Positions 21,382 through 34,734 of a stretch of DNA of 64,000 nt are shown here, piece after piece. The position numbers and the translations under genes are program-made. The notes beneath the pieces were generated by a model. It made no database searches and was not told the DNA's origin. It saw only the letters and a program-made list of their open reading frames with translations. Source of the stretch: Papilionanthe hookeriana x Papilionanthe teres (lineage: Eukaryota > Streptophyta > Magnoliopsida > Asparagales > Orchidaceae); NCBI GenBank assembly GCA_022702705.1, contig CM040431.1, positions 27,173,623 through 27,237,622 of the forward strand, given 5' to 3'. Each line of letters begins with the position of its first letter. Position 1 is the first letter of the stretch.

Positions 21382-23070
21382 ATCTATGTTATATAATGAG
21401 TCATTAACTGAAGAAATTGAAGAAGTGAATGAAGAAAATTTATTTGAAGAAACTCATTATATTCATGATAATTGGGAAATTTTAGACGAAACTAAAAATG
21501 ATATACTTTTACCCTCAGTTGAAAAAGCCCCTGAACTGGAATTAAAAATGTTACCTGCACATTTAAAGTATCCATTTCTTGGAAATTCATTAACTTTACC
21601 TATGATTATATCTTCAGAACTAAGTAATGATCAAGAAGAAAAATTAATCGGAGTTCTGACGAACTATAAGAAAGCTTTTGGTTAGACTATTGCAGATATA
21701 AGAGGAATAAGCCCTTCAATCTGTATGCATAGGATTTTAATGGAAGAAAATTGTACACCTACTATTGAACCTCAAAGAAGATATCCAATTATGAAAGAAG
21801 TTGTTAAAAAAAGAGATTATAAAATGGTTAGATGCTGGAATTATTTATCCTATTTCGGATAGTCAATGGTTAAGTCCTATTCATTGTGTTCCGAAGAAAG
21901 GAGGAGTAACTGTCATTGTTAATGATAAAAATGAATTAATCCCTACAAGACAAGTTACTGATTGGCGAATTTGCATCGATTATCGAAAATTGAACAACGC
22001 CACTAGAAAGGATCATTTTCCTTTACCTTTCTTGGATCAGATGCTGGATAAATTAGCTGGACACTCATATTTCTATTTTTTGGATGGATATTCTGGTTAT
22101 CATCAATTACCCGTTGCTCCTGAGGACTAAGAGAAAACAACATTTACAAGTCCTTATGGAATGTTTGCTTTTAGAAGAATGCCTTTCGGTTTATGTAATG
22201 CACATGCAACTTTTCAGAGATGTATGATGTCAATATTCTGTGATTTAATTGAAAAAGGAACTGATATATTTTTGGATGATTTTTCAGTATTTGGAACTTC
22301 TTTTGAGTCTTGCTTGGAAAATATAAGTAAAGTTCTGAAAAGATGTGGAGAAAAAAATTTGGTTCTAAACTGGGAAAAATGTCAATTTATGGTCACAGAA
22401 AGAATTGTACTTAGACATAAAATTTCATAAAAAGGGATGGAAGTTGATCAGGCAAAAGTGAAAATTATTGTTAAACTTCAACCACCTACTACTGTTACTA
22501 ATGTGAGAAGTTTTCTGGGTCATGCTGGATTTTACAGAAGATATATAAAGGATATTTCTAAGATTGCTAAACCTCTTTGTCATTTATTTGAAAAAGAAGC
22601 TAAGTTTGAATTTAATGAAGATTGTCTGAATGCTTTCAATATTTTAAAAGAAAAATTAACCACTGCACCTATCATTATTGCACCTAATTGGAGTAAACCT
22701 TTTGAATTAATGTGATGCAAGTGATTATGCAATTGAAGCTGTATTGGGACAAAAATATGAGAAAATTTTCAAAGTTATATATTATGCTAGCAAAACTCTT
22801 AATGAAACTCAAATAAATTACACTACTAGTGAGAAAGAGCTCTTAGCAATAGTATATGCCTTCGATAAATTTAGACCTTATCTTCTTGGGACCAAATGTA
22901 TCGTACGTACTGATCATTCCGCTATTAAGTATTTAATGTCTAAAAAGGATGCTAAACCTAGATTGATAAGATGGGTTCAACTTTTACAAGAATTTGATTT
23001 TCAAATAGTGGACATAAAAGGAGCTGACAACCAAATTACTGATCATTTATCAAGAATTAAAAATAATATT
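21382..23070 (+). pseudogene. Athila-2 reverse transcriptase and RNase H
   Basis: RNA-templated DNA polymerase plus RNase H. A linker (21382-21685) ends at a TAG in KKAFG*TIADI. RT then shows GIIYPISDSQWLSPIHCVPKK, WRICIDYRKLN, KDHFPLPFLDQ, FLDGYSGYHQ and the active site FLDDF (Asp pair 22275-22280), then the connection FLGHAGFYRRYIKD. RNase H begins after a frameshift at about 22713 and includes YYASKTLNETQINYTTSEKE, KFRPYLLGTK, RTDHSAIKYL and GADNQITDHLSRI. Stops at 22128 (CAA to TAA) and 22428. Both RT aspartates are kept. Confidence 0.85.
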
Positions 23071-24384
23071 AAAAAAATTACTGAAGAAAACATAAGTGAG
23101 AAATTTCCTGATGAACAATTATATATTATTCAAGGATTACAAACGCCTTGGTATGCAGATATAGTTAACTATTTGGTTAGCAATATTTTACCGTATGGAT
23201 TGAATAGAAAATATATTAAAAAATTCAAGAATGGTTCTAAATCATATATTTGGGAAGATCCTCATTTATTTAAAATAGACAGAGATTCTGTGATTTGAAG
23301 ATGTGTACCTTATGAAGAAACTTTTGCAATTATTCAAAATTGTCGTGATTCTGAATTTGGAGGACACTTTGGAGTAGATAAAACTGCGTTTAAAATTTTA
23401 AATTCTGGATTTTATTAGCCTACATTATTCAAAGATGTTGGATATTATGTGAAAACTTGTGATCGATGTCAAAAAATGGAGAATATATCCAGAAAAGATG
23501 AAATGCCTCTAAGCTATATATTAGAAATTGAGATTTTTCATGTATGAGGTTTAGGCTTTATGAGACCTTTTATGCCATCATCTGGAAAGATTTATATTTT
23601 ATTAGCAGTCGATTATGTTTCAAAGTGGATTGAAGTTGTAGCTTTACCTAATTGTGATTCCAAAAGTGTTTCAAAATTTTTAAAGAAAATGATTTTTACA
23701 AGATTTGAAATGCCGAGGGTAATTATCACAGATGGTGGAAGTCATTTCCGAAATGTAAGAATTCAATCATTATTGGAAAAATTTAGAATTAAACATAAAA
23801 TTGTAACTGCTTATCACCCACAAACAAGTGGAATGGCTGAAGTATCAAACAAAGAAATTAAAAGAATATTAGAAAAGACTGTTAATCCTGAAAGAACTGA
23901 CTGGGTTGATAGACTTGATTCTGTATTATGGGCTTATAGAATAGCTTATAAGAAACCTATCAGAATGTCACCTTATCGGTTAGTTTATGGTAAATATTTT
24001 CACTTACCTGTTGAACTGGAACATAAAGCTTACTGGCGATAAAGGAGTTCAATTATGATTTGAATCTTTGCAGGAGAAAAACGATTGTTACAACTGAATA
24101 AAATAGAAGAGATTAGAAATGAGTCCTATGAAAATACAAAGATTTATAAGGAAAGAATGAAGAAATTGCATGATAAAAAGATTTCAAGAAAAATATTTAA
24201 GCCTGGACAAGAAGTATTATTATTTAATACTCGTTTAAGACTTTTTCCTGGAAAATTAAGATCTAAATGGATGGGACCATTTATTATTAAGAAAGTATAT
24301 CGTTATAGAGCTGTGGATATTAAAGATCCCAAGACGGAAAAAATATTTAAAGTTAACCGATTTACAATGAGGCTTACGAACTGA
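23071..24384 (+). pseudogene. Athila-2 integrase
   Basis: Inserts element DNA. The zinc-binding part reads CRDSEFGGHFGVDK and TCDRCQKMENI. The catalytic core is open from 23560: LAVDYVSKWIEVVALP (first D), VIITDGGSHF (second D), AYHPQTSGMAEVSNKEIKR (E), then WVDRLDSVLWAYRIAYK and MSPYRLVYGKYFHLP. A stop at 24040 and a frameshift separate the basic C-terminal domain (24085-24384: KERMKKLHDKKISRKIFKPG, KLRSKWMGPFIIKKV). Stops at 23296, 23417 (TGG to TAG) and 23545. Confidence 0.85.
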
Positions 24385-24619
24385 GTCTACCCGATTAATA
24401 TAATTGATTAGGTCGAGCTGACGACGTTAAACCAAGTGCTTTGTGGGAGATAACCCATATATTATCATTGTGATTGTTTGTGATTTGAATTTATCTTAAT
24501 CGATGTTTGTGTGTTGATCACACCATTTTAATAGACCTATTTTAAGACCAAAACTTTGTAAATTTGACGACAGGCGAAACGGAGTCGAACGTGGTTCCGG
24601 CGCCTAGGCGCCAAACTTG
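24385..24619 (+). other. Athila-2 post-pol fragment
   Basis: Aligns with 12280-12525 of Athila-1, ending in palindrome 24599-24612 and CAAACTTGG. After this the sequence switches to gag of Athila-3. Confidence 0.7.
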
Positions 24620-25880
24620 GACAAATGAGGATCCAAACTTACACCTTGCTAGTTTCTTAGAACTTTGTGCTACCTTTAAATATAATAATATTTCTGATGA
24701 CGCTTTTAGGCTTAGACTCGTTCCTTTTTCCTTAAAAGATAAAGTAAAGATGTGGCTTAACTCATTAGCAACTGGTTCTATTAAAACTTGGGCAGATATG
24801 ACACAAAAATTCCTTGCTAAATATTTTCCTCTTTCTAAAACTGCTAAATTAAGAAATGATATTACTTCATTTATGCAATTTGATGGAGAGACAATTTATG
24901 AAACATGGGAAAGATTTAAAGAACTATTAAGAAAATATCCTCATCATGCTTTACCAGATTGGTTAATTATTCAAAAATTTTATAACAGACTTTTTGGATC
25001 ACTTAGATCTATTATAGATGCTGCTGGTGGTGGTTCTTTAATGGCTAAGACATTTGATGAAGCTTATACCTTAATTGAAGAAATTGCTAGCAATAATTTT
25101 TAATGGCCTTCTGAAAGGGTTAATCCTAAAAGAGTGGCAAGTATTCAAGATAATGAAGCCTTTTCTATTTTAGCTTCACAAGTGGCTGCGATATCTAAGA
25201 AATTGGATAATTTTGCTATTAACGTGTCGCATGTAAGTAATGATAATTCTGCAAATCTTGATGATTCTCAAACAATGGAAACATTGCAAGCTATTGCTAG
25301 TAAAATAATTAACCCTTATTCAAATTATTATAATCCAGGTTGGAAAAATCACCCAAGTTTTAATTGGAATAATTGACATCAACAATGGAGTAATAATCAA
25401 GTTAATTCAACCGGGAATTGGAGCAATCAAGGAAATTCAAACTTTAGACCAACTTATCCTCCTGGTTTTAACAATTAGCAGAAAAAGTTATCTTTAGAAG
25501 AATTGATCCTGCAACTAGGTAATCAATTACAAAGTCAATACACTGCGATTCAAAATATTGAGAATCAGATGAGACAAATTACTAATTTAATTAACTACAT
25601 ACCTCAAGGAACAATGCCTAGCAACGTCTAAATTAATCCAAAATAAATTGGAAAAAACCATGAACAAGCAAAAGCTGTACAACTAAGAAGTGGAAAGGAA
25701 TTAAAAGAGAAAATTCAGAATGAAATTAAAAAAGAGAGAGAGGTTGAAGAGATTGAAAAACCTAAAGAAACTCTTTCTCTAAGTAAAGATAAAACTGTAA
25801 TTCCTATTGAAGTGGAAGTTGAAAGACCACCAACACCTTTTCCTCAAAGACTAAAACAGCAGAAGCTTGACCATCAAATT
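24620..25880 (+). pseudogene. gag: Athila-3 gag, 5'-truncated
   Basis: Begins in the middle of Gag at NEDPNLHLASFLELCATF; the leader, PBS and about 100 N-terminal codons are absent. Because the join preserves frame, an ATG at 24564 in the Athila-2 tail opens a 179-codon chimeric frame ending at TAA 25101 (CAA in other copies). Same phase resumes with ASIQDNEAFSILASQVAAISK, a TGA at 25374 (GGA in others), the N/W/Q tail and the K/E linker. No zinc knuckle. Confidence 0.85.
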
Positions 25881-26540
25881 TCTAAATTCTTTGAGATTTT
25901 TAAGAAACATTCCTTTTCTTTGAAGCTTTGGAACAAATGTCGAGTTATGCAAAATTTATGAAGGATATTTTAAGAAGAAAAGGAAAATTGAAGCTTATGA
26001 AACTGTTGCAGTAAGTGAAGGATGTAGTGCTATAATACAAAAGAAACTACCTCAGAAACTTAAAGATCCTGAAAGTTTCACTATACCATGTGCTATTGGA
26101 GAAAAATTTTGTGGAAAAGCCTTATGTGATTTAGGAGCAAGTATTAATCTCATGCCATTTTCTATTTTTCGAAGGTAAGATTTAGGAGAGATTTTTCCCA
26201 CCACTGTAACCCTTCAGTTAGCTGATCGATCTATTACTTATCCTAAAGGAGTTATAGAGGAATTTCTTGTTAAAGTAGATAAATTTATCTTCCCTATGGA
26301 TTTCATTGTATTGGATATGGAAGAAGATAAAGAAATACATATTATTTTAGGGAGTCATTTTTTAGCTACCTGACGTGCTATGATTGATGTGCAAAAAGGA
26401 GAATTAACAATGAGAGTTAAAGATTAAGAGATAACATTTAATGTTCTGAAATTAATGAGTTATCCTGACAAAGAAAAATGCTATCGGATGGATATTTTTG
26501 ATTATATAATTAAAAATCATTATCAAGAAAAATGTAAAGT
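25881..26540 (+). pseudogene. Athila-3 aspartic protease
   Basis: Frame shifted near 25905 by a short deletion. Catalytic DLGAS at 26128-26142 is intact. Stops at 26176 (FRR*DLGE), 26371 and 26425. The ILGR motif has become ILGS. Sequence otherwise follows the Athila-2 protease. Confidence 0.8.
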
Positions 26541-28240
26541 CATTTATGAAGAAAACAATAATGAATCTATGTTATATAATGAGTCATTAACTGAAGAAAT
26601 TGAAGAAATTAATGAAGAAAATTTATTTAAGAAACTCATTATATTCATGATAGTTGGGAAATTTTAGACACAACTAAAAATGATATACTTTTACCCTCAC
26701 TTGAAAAAGCCCCTTAACTGAAATTAAAAATATTACCTGCACATTTAAAGTATGCATTTCTTAAAAATTCGTTAACTTTACCTGTGATTATATCTTCAGA
26801 ACTAAGTAAAGATCAAGAAGAAAAATTAATAGGATTTCTGAAGAACAATAAGAAAGCTTTTGGTTGGACTATTGCAGATATAAGAGGAATAAGACCTTCA
26901 ATCTGTATGAATAGGATTTTAATGGAAGAAAATTGTAAACCTACTATTGAACCTCAAAGAAGATTGAATCCATTTATGAAAGAAGTTGTTAAAAAAAGAG
27001 ATTTTAAAATGGTTAGATGCTGGAATTATTTATCCTATTTCGGATAGTCAATGGGTAAATCCTATTCATTGTGTTCCGAAGAAAGGAGGAGTAACTGTCA
27101 TTGTTAATGATAAAAATGAATTAATCCCTACAAGACAAGTTACTGGTTGTCGAATTTGCATCGATTATCGAAAATTAAACAACGCTACTAGAAAGGATCA
27201 TTTTTTCTTACCTTTCTTGGATCAAATTCTGGATAAATTAGCTGGACACCCATATTTCTATTTTTTGGATGGATATCCTGGTTATCATCAATTACCCGTT
27301 GCTCCTGAGGACCAAGAGAAAATAACATTTACAAGTCCTTATGGAACATTTGCCTTTAGAAGAATTTCTTTCGGTTTATGTAATGCACATGCAACTTTCC
27401 AGAGATGTATGATGTCAATTTTCTGTGATTTAATTGAAAAAGGAATTGAAGTATTTATAGATGATTTTTCAGTATTTGGAACTTCTTTTGAGTCTTTCTT
27501 GGAAAATATAACTAAGGTTCTGAAAAGATGTGAAGAAACAAATTTGGTTCTAAACTGGGAAAAATGTAAATTTATGGTCACAGAAGGAATTGTACTTGGA
27601 CATAAAATTTCACAAAAAGGGATGGAAGTTGATCAAGCAAAAGTGAAAATTTTTGCTGAACTTCAACCACCTACTACTGTTACTGATGTGAGAAGTTTTC
27701 TGGGTCATGCTGGATTTTATAGAAGATATAAAAAAGATTTTTCTAAGATTGCTAAACCTCTTTGTCATTTATTTGAAAAAGAAGCTAAGTTTGAATTTAA
27801 TGAAGATTGTCTGAATGCTTTCAATATTTTAAAAGAAAAATTAACCACTGCACCTCTTATTATTGCACCTGATTGGAGTAAACCTTTTGAATTAATGTGT
27901 GATGCAAGTGATTATGCAATTGGAGCTTTATTGGGACAAAAATATGAGAAAAATTTCAAAGTTATATATTATGCTAGCAAAACTCTTAATGAAACTCAAA
28001 TAAATTACATTACTAGTGAGAAAGAGTTCTTAGCAATAGTATATGCCTTTGAAAATATAGACCTTATCTTCTTGGGACCAAATGTATCATACATACTGAT
28101 CATTCCGCTATTAAGTATTTAATGTCTAAAAAAGATGCTAAACCTAGATTGAAAAGATGGGTTCTACTTTTACAAGATATTGATGTTCAAATTGGACAGA
28201 AAAGGAGCTGACAACCAAATTGCTGATCATTTATCAAGAA
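26541..28240 (+). pseudogene. Athila-3 reverse transcriptase and RNase H
   Basis: Contains the longest open RT frame of the window, 378 codons at 26986-28122. It has GIIYPISDSQWVNPIHCVPKK, RICIDYRKLNNATRKDHF, FLDGYPGYHQLPVAPEDQEK, active site FIDDF (Asp pair 27460-27465), VLGHKISQKGMEVDQAKV, FLGHAGFYRRYKKDFSKI and the RNase H start LMCDASDYAIGALLGQKYEK. The upstream frame (26784-27047) and this one overlap at an A-run (KKKRD versus KKEIL), a one-base indel. A deletion near 28053 breaks RNase H. Confidence 0.85.
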
Positions 28241-28723
28241 TTAAAAATAATAGTAAAAAATTACTAAAGAAAACATAAATGAGAAATTCTCTAATGAACA
28301 ATTATATGTTATTCAAGGATTACAAACGCCTTGGTATGCAGATATAGTTAATTATTTAGTTTACCATATGGATTGAATAACAAATATATTAAGAAATTTA
28401 AGAGTGATTCTAAATCATATATTTGGGAAGATCCTCATTTATTTAAAATAGGCAGAGATTCTGTGATTCAAAGATGTGTACCTTATGAAGAAACTTTTGA
28501 AATTATTTAAAAATGTCACGATTCTGAATTTGGAGGACACTTTGGAGTAGATAAAACCACGTTTAAAATTTTAAATTCTGAATTTTATTGGCCTACATTA
28601 TTCAAAGATGTTGGATATTATGTGAAAACTTGTGATCGATGTCAAAGAATGGGGTATATATCTAAAAAAGATGAAATGCCTCTAAGCTATATATTAGAAA
28701 TTGAGATTTTTGATGTATGGGGT
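28241..28723 (+). pseudogene. Athila-3 integrase, cut by Tat-1
   Basis: Keeps YIWEDPHLFKIGRDSV and the HHCC zinc domain (HDSEFGGHFGVDK, YYVKTCDRCQRMGYI), then ends at EIEIFDVWG, just before the first catalytic Asp. The Tat-1 LTR starts at 28724. The remainder of this integrase (from GLGFMRPF onward) is not found on the far side in this window. Confidence 0.85.
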
Positions 28724-29229
28724 TGTTGAGCTCATTTTTGGTGAGGTCTTTTTTTTCCTCTTAGTGCTTAGGATCTAGCCATAAGACTTCTCCTCGACTA
28801 TCCTAGAAGACTAGAAATGGAACCCACCATTTGGAAATTCAAACCAAATCTTAGTTCTCTTTGGGATCTTACATAGATGGTCAGCAACCTCCAATTCACT
28901 TTGAAGGTTAGGACGAATGTGTGGGAAGATAAAGATGAATTCCTATAGGATGTTCAATCCTTAGGGCAACCCTGGGTGGCCTGGTCTTGGTAAGGTCTGG
29001 CTGGCACACACTGCACTCTCACACCTATCTTAAACCCTGAACCATCTTTACCCAATCTTGACTCCTGGTTCATTGGAGCACTCATGTGGCTAAGTCCAAA
29101 CCCCTAGCCCTTAGCTAAGAGGGTTAGGAACAACATATGAGATGTTCAAAATGGACATTTCTTGGTCCATAGCTCACTTTAAGCTTTTCCACCCTCTCAA
29201 CCTTAATTAAACTCCACTTTTGCCAAAAT

Positions 29230-30320
29230 CCATGGTTTTGACATTGGGTCCTTAAGCCTACCTAAGATTACCCAAATTGCCCCTACAACCCCAAACTCTC
29301 CAAAAATTTCCCAAAAATTACCCAAAATTCCTAAAAATCTTAAAAATTATTTTGAAACAATTCCCACCTCTTAAATCCACGAAAATACCCCAATACCCTT
29401 GAAATAACCTCCAAATACCCCAAATACCCATTTTGGCCCAAAAATCTAAAAATTCCAAAAATTCCCAAAAAATTTCAGAAAATCTCAAATATTCCCAATT
29501 TCATTTTGTCCAACTACACCATAGGACAATTTTGCGAAAATAACCCAATTTTGTTAAAACCCCCATTTTGACCCATTTATAACCTAAATGGACCCAATGT
29601 CAAACCAAACCAACCCATTTGACCTCAATTTTGCCCAAATTCAATTCTAAACTTCAACTCAATATCCATAATACCAATATAAACCAAATACAAGTCCAAA
29701 TTGATTCACATTTAAGTTCAATTCCATTTGAAACCTAAATCCCCAAATTTGCCTATTTAATCCAAAACCCCCAATTAACCTAATGTCAACCTTTTCACAC
29801 CCAAATTTCAATCCTAAACCTTCCATGGCACTCCCATGAAACCCATGCAACATTCAATTTTCCCAATTTTAGCTCAAACCTAACCTAAATCCACTTGAAA
29901 CCCAAAATGTCCCATTTTAGCTTAAATTGAACACATGCCCTAAATCTCTCAAATTAAATGGCCTAATCCCAAAGTTTCCTCCCAATTAATGTTGCGAACT
30001 CTTCAATGCATTCCCCTAAGCCATTTGAAACTTTCAATTGGGTCTAAACCTCACCTTAGCCCAACTTGAACCCAACTTGATCCAACCTTACCCAAATTAA
30101 CCAAAATCCCAAAACTCACCAAATTGACCTTTCAATTGAACTCAAAACCTTTCCATGTCTTCATGAAAGTTCTTCATGGAAATCATTTACACAATGTTGC
30201 TCAAGACACAAGGACCTAAATCCAACCAAAACCCAAGTTAGCCAAACCTAAACCCAATTGTCCCAATTTGAACCCATGACCTAACCTAATCAATTTGAAC
30301 CAAATGTGGCTAAACCAACC
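29230..30320. other. C/A-rich low-complexity segment of LTR copy B
   Basis: Complement of the G/T-rich segments in copies A and C; phrases such as CCCAAATTGCCC and CCAAAAATTCCC over about 1.1 kb. It lies 0.5-1.6 kb from the LTR start. Confidence 0.6.
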
Positions 30321-33300
30321 TTTCCACGGCCACCATTTGAACCCTAAGAACCACCCTAGACCCACCTAGCCTAAGCTAGTGAGCCATGGACCAAGGGTCC
30401 CCCATTTTAAGGGATCTCTTCCCTTAAATGGATAAATCCCCTTTTGCCTCATCCCAAATCCCCCCATAACTGATTAATCACCATTAAACCCTCCCACCTG
30501 ACTCACCTGACCTGGGGCCAGCTCCCCTGTCCTTGCCGGCCGGCCTAGTCACCGGAGGGGGTCAAAACCGAGAGCCACCACTAGGCTAAACTCACCCAAA
30601 CCTCTCAAACTATCCACCTCAGCCAAATTAAACTTTGGAGCTCCATTGCCCTCCACCGAAGCAGTGGAATCCACCCACCAATTGATCCCAGGCTCAGCCC
30701 TATGGCCCTGACCATATAATTCACACCTTTCAGGCATGAGAGGGGTGTTGAAAAAATTTTCTCACAAAACCTCCCCAAATCACTCCCAGAGTTTCTCCCA
30801 TCCTAGAGAAGAAGAACCCCACTGTTTTCATGCCCTCATCCCCACTGGCTGAGCTCAATTTTTGAGTTCAATCTTAGGCCAAAAAATAGGACAACTCTTG
30901 AAACTCCACCAAACTTCAATTAACTCCTCCCACACCTTCACCAAAGGTAGAGAGGAAGTTCCTCAGTGAAAGCCCCCTCACCAAGCCAGCCACTTTCTCC
31001 AGACATGAAAACTCCAAATCGGGTTTGGACGAAATCATACCTAGACGATTCACCGGCGCTCGAAGCTTCATATGTAGGCTTCTCCAGCTCCAATGAACGT
31101 GCCGAGCATACCCAATCGAGGCTTCACCTCTTGGACCAAGGTATGGAAACTCTTCTTCTTCCTGAGCTTTCAGCGATTCTCCATTTTGTTATGCTAGATT
31201 TCAATGCGCACTAGCCATATTGATGTGTAGCTCTAGTCTAGAAGAGAATGTATGAAGAAACCGCACTTGATTTGGTCAAGTATCGAGTGAGATATTAGGA
31301 CTAGAAGATGGACGGATCTCAGCTCACACCAGTTGGTGACGATGAACAGATGCTGTCGGATCACACGTGTAACGAGTGGACTAATAGGATCAAGCTGGAC
31401 GGAGGGACGGGACAGAACAGCGGGACACGTGGCTGCCGAGTTAGATGGCAACGCCGAATCAAACTGCGCCGCGTGTGCTTTTAATCCGTCGCAGGATCCA
31501 GTCAGCGCTGACTAGTTTATGTAGGAATATCCCTTTTTTCCTATTTATTTAATTACCCAAAACTTTAAAAATGCATAATTTTGTGTAGAAAAATCACAAA
31601 ATTAAAAGAAAAATACCCCCTTGCTCGATGAACGGAGGAAAATAATGTGGAAAAGAAATTAAGTTATTTGGTTAAGTATTTAATTTTTAATGATTTTATA
31701 CAGATCTGAGTATTTTAATTCTCCACTCACACACACAATTCACCATGACATGAGACCATAGGGCTTTTCTAGCCTCTGATCTTGGGAACATTCACTGAAT
31801 TTTCCAAGACCAGAAGCTATACCTATGGCAAGTTATCTATTTTCCAAATTTTTGTGCCTGTTTTGGTATTTTAATTCCAGAAATTAGTATACTATTTGGA
31901 AATCCAAGAAAATTAGGATAGGTTCCCTATGACTAGAGGAACTTGAGATAATTATGGCATGGATTAAAATATTATAAATAATCCTAATGGTTTACTTCAC
32001 CTAAAATCAACATTGAATTAATTAAGGTAAATTAAAAATTAAAATAACTTGAAATCAATTCTCCACTGATCTTTAGGGTCAGAGAAAACCCCATAACAAG
32101 TTTGAAAGTAATTGAAAATGGTTTAACCCATTAAATGGATTTTCTAAGTAACATAGCCAATTTTAAACTTAAAAAATTCATAAAACCTAAAATGTTTTTC
32201 AAAAATTCACCAAATTAATTTTGGGGACTTGCTGATGTCAGAGAAGCCTCAGAAAATTAAAATTGGATTTTTTAAAAAAATTTCATTTTTAACCTAACTT
32301 TTAATATTTTAATAATTAAAAAATTATAAAAATCACAAAAATATTAAAATTCATAAAAATGTCACATTTAGTCCCCTAATCACTTAGGAAATCAACCAAA
32401 CATTTTTCTTAAGTCCCAAAATAAAGATATTGAATTTTAAAGGCTTAAGGCAATTTTTAATATTAAAAATGGATTTTTCAACATTTTCACTAAATTAATT
32501 CTAAAAATTTAAAGAAAAATCAGAAAAATATAAAATTTATTTCTTTGAGCTCTTTGGGATCAGGGAGATTTAAGAAAAATATAAAACCCATTTTTTCACT
32601 CTAATTTTATTTTATAATTAATTAATACCTCAAAATTTAAAATAATTATAATAAATACAATAAAATTCAAAAAATCACCAAAATTGGTCGAAGTGATCCT
32701 CTCGTCAATAGGAACCTCTCATAATTTTCCTAAAGACAAAAACTTCCTTTTGATCATGTTATGAAATTTTCCTTGAAAATCCCTATTTTTATTAAAATAA
32801 TTATATAAATTAAATTAAAAAATAGAAAAATCACATTTTCTCCTCTAATGTCTTAATTGAGATGTGTGTGAGGTGACATAAAAAATTCAAATTCATTTGA
32901 GCTTAATTTGATGAATTATGAAATGAATATGTTTAAGAGGGCATTAAGGTAATTAAAAGGTTTTAACCTTAATTAATCTTTAGGCTTAACTAAAGGGAAA
33001 GGGTAAATCTTTGATCTTGGCTTTATTTTGGATGATTGAAACATAGCGAATTTAAGTGGTAGAAACTCATTAAACCACCTTAGACATTAAAAAAAGGAAA
33101 CATTAATTAAATCACATAAAATTTGGAAGATTAATTAATGCTTGAATGATTAAGATTAAGGGAGGTAATATAAGAGGATTCTAATTCTTTAAATTAAATC
33201 CCTAATCAATAATTTGATCAGATATTATTTAAACATTAATTAATGAAACTCTAAAATGATGATTGAATTTAATATTTTAAGAAAGGAACAATTTTGAAAA

Positions 33301-34734
33301 AATCTTAGATTAAACTAATGACTTTAAAATAAATTAATTTGAAATTGCCTAAAACTTAAAAAAAAAAACAAATTCAAAATGTTAAAATTAAATGAGAATC
33401 GTTTAATACATTAAAACTAAACTAAAGTTGTTTGAAATTTGAATAAAAATAAATTTAAAGCATTAAAGTTGATCTGGTATATTAAATTACAAGATTATAA
33501 TTAAAGAAAACTAAATCAGTTTAAAATATTCAAATGAACTAAAAAAAAGGTTAAGACCTTCTGAAATAACAAAACTCAACCAAATAAAACGACTTGCACA
33601 CTATTCCAAACTTAAAATAATTGATTAAAATTTTATAACTAAGTCACTTTAAATCGTCAACTCAAACTTTAAAATTAAGGGCGGTTGAATCTTTAATGAA
33701 TTAATTTGCCCCTAAAGGTTTTCATTATCATAATTCTCAAATGAAGCATTGAATGAAATGTCACCTTATTCACAAGGATAATCAAACATCCTAATTCACT
33801 AAGCAAGAGTCAAAATTTAACTAAATTCTCGGATGATCAATTCATCCATACGATGAAATTGATTTGGATTCATAATAATCCCAATGGTGTTGAAAAGATA
33901 TTCAGGATCCGTCCTAAGCACTTTCTCAACCTAATGGGATGTTTTAGAAGAACAATTGAACTTTATTGTTCTTTGATGAAGAAAATCATCCCTAACAAAA
34001 CACAAGAACCTAGACGTCATAGGAATTGACTAGCAATAGGATTAGGATTTTGGTAGACAACTAGAACCTTCCCTTAGCTTTACCTAGGTATTTCTTGCAA
34101 TCATATAAATGCTTTAACATGTACTTCAAGTGCAGGTGAAAATAACGAGAGTGCCCACCGGGTACGCATTTAAGTTTATTGCAATTCACATTTAGCAATT
34201 TATTAAATATCTTACTTTCTTGTACTTATAAATGCATGAAAATTATCGAACCCATCATGTTTAAACAACTCAAAATTTAATCACCAACAAAATAAAACTA
34301 CAATTACAACTAAAATTAAAACGTCTCGTTGGATAATCGGTAATCCCTCGGATGATGTAACCCATGTGTTGCTAACGAGATTTCCCACGGTCTAAATGAA
34401 ACTATGGAACTCATTCAGTTGAGTTTAGCAAGTTCATTTGGACTAAGTGAATCCGATGAAAATAGTAGTGCTGGGATGACGGAACCGTGGGATCTTAATC
34501 GATTCTGCTTAATCAACTTTAAGATTTATTTTAATTAAAATACTAAGCCATCTCAATTTTCAACTTTTCTAAACCAAAACACTTCTCTCATCCCTTGATT
34601 GCCACATTCTAAAACCAAACCTTCTACAAGAACGAGGAGCTTGGAACACGGTGGGCAGCACGACCATCTTCATCAGCAAAACTTGAGTCTATATCAGCAA
34701 AACTTTTCTTAGAATTAAATAACCAAGCCATAGG

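Larger units (their letters stand above)
17221..24619 (+). mobile_element. Athila-2, full gag-pol but no 3' LTR
   Basis: 5' LTR 17221-18946, PBS 18953-18969, gag, PR, RT-RNase H and INT in order, then about 230 bases of the post-pol region up to palindrome 24599-24612. At about 24620 it is joined straight into the gag of Athila-3. The post-pol ORFs, PPT and 3' LTR are absent. Each domain is recognisable; stops and small indels break every frame. Confidence 0.85.
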
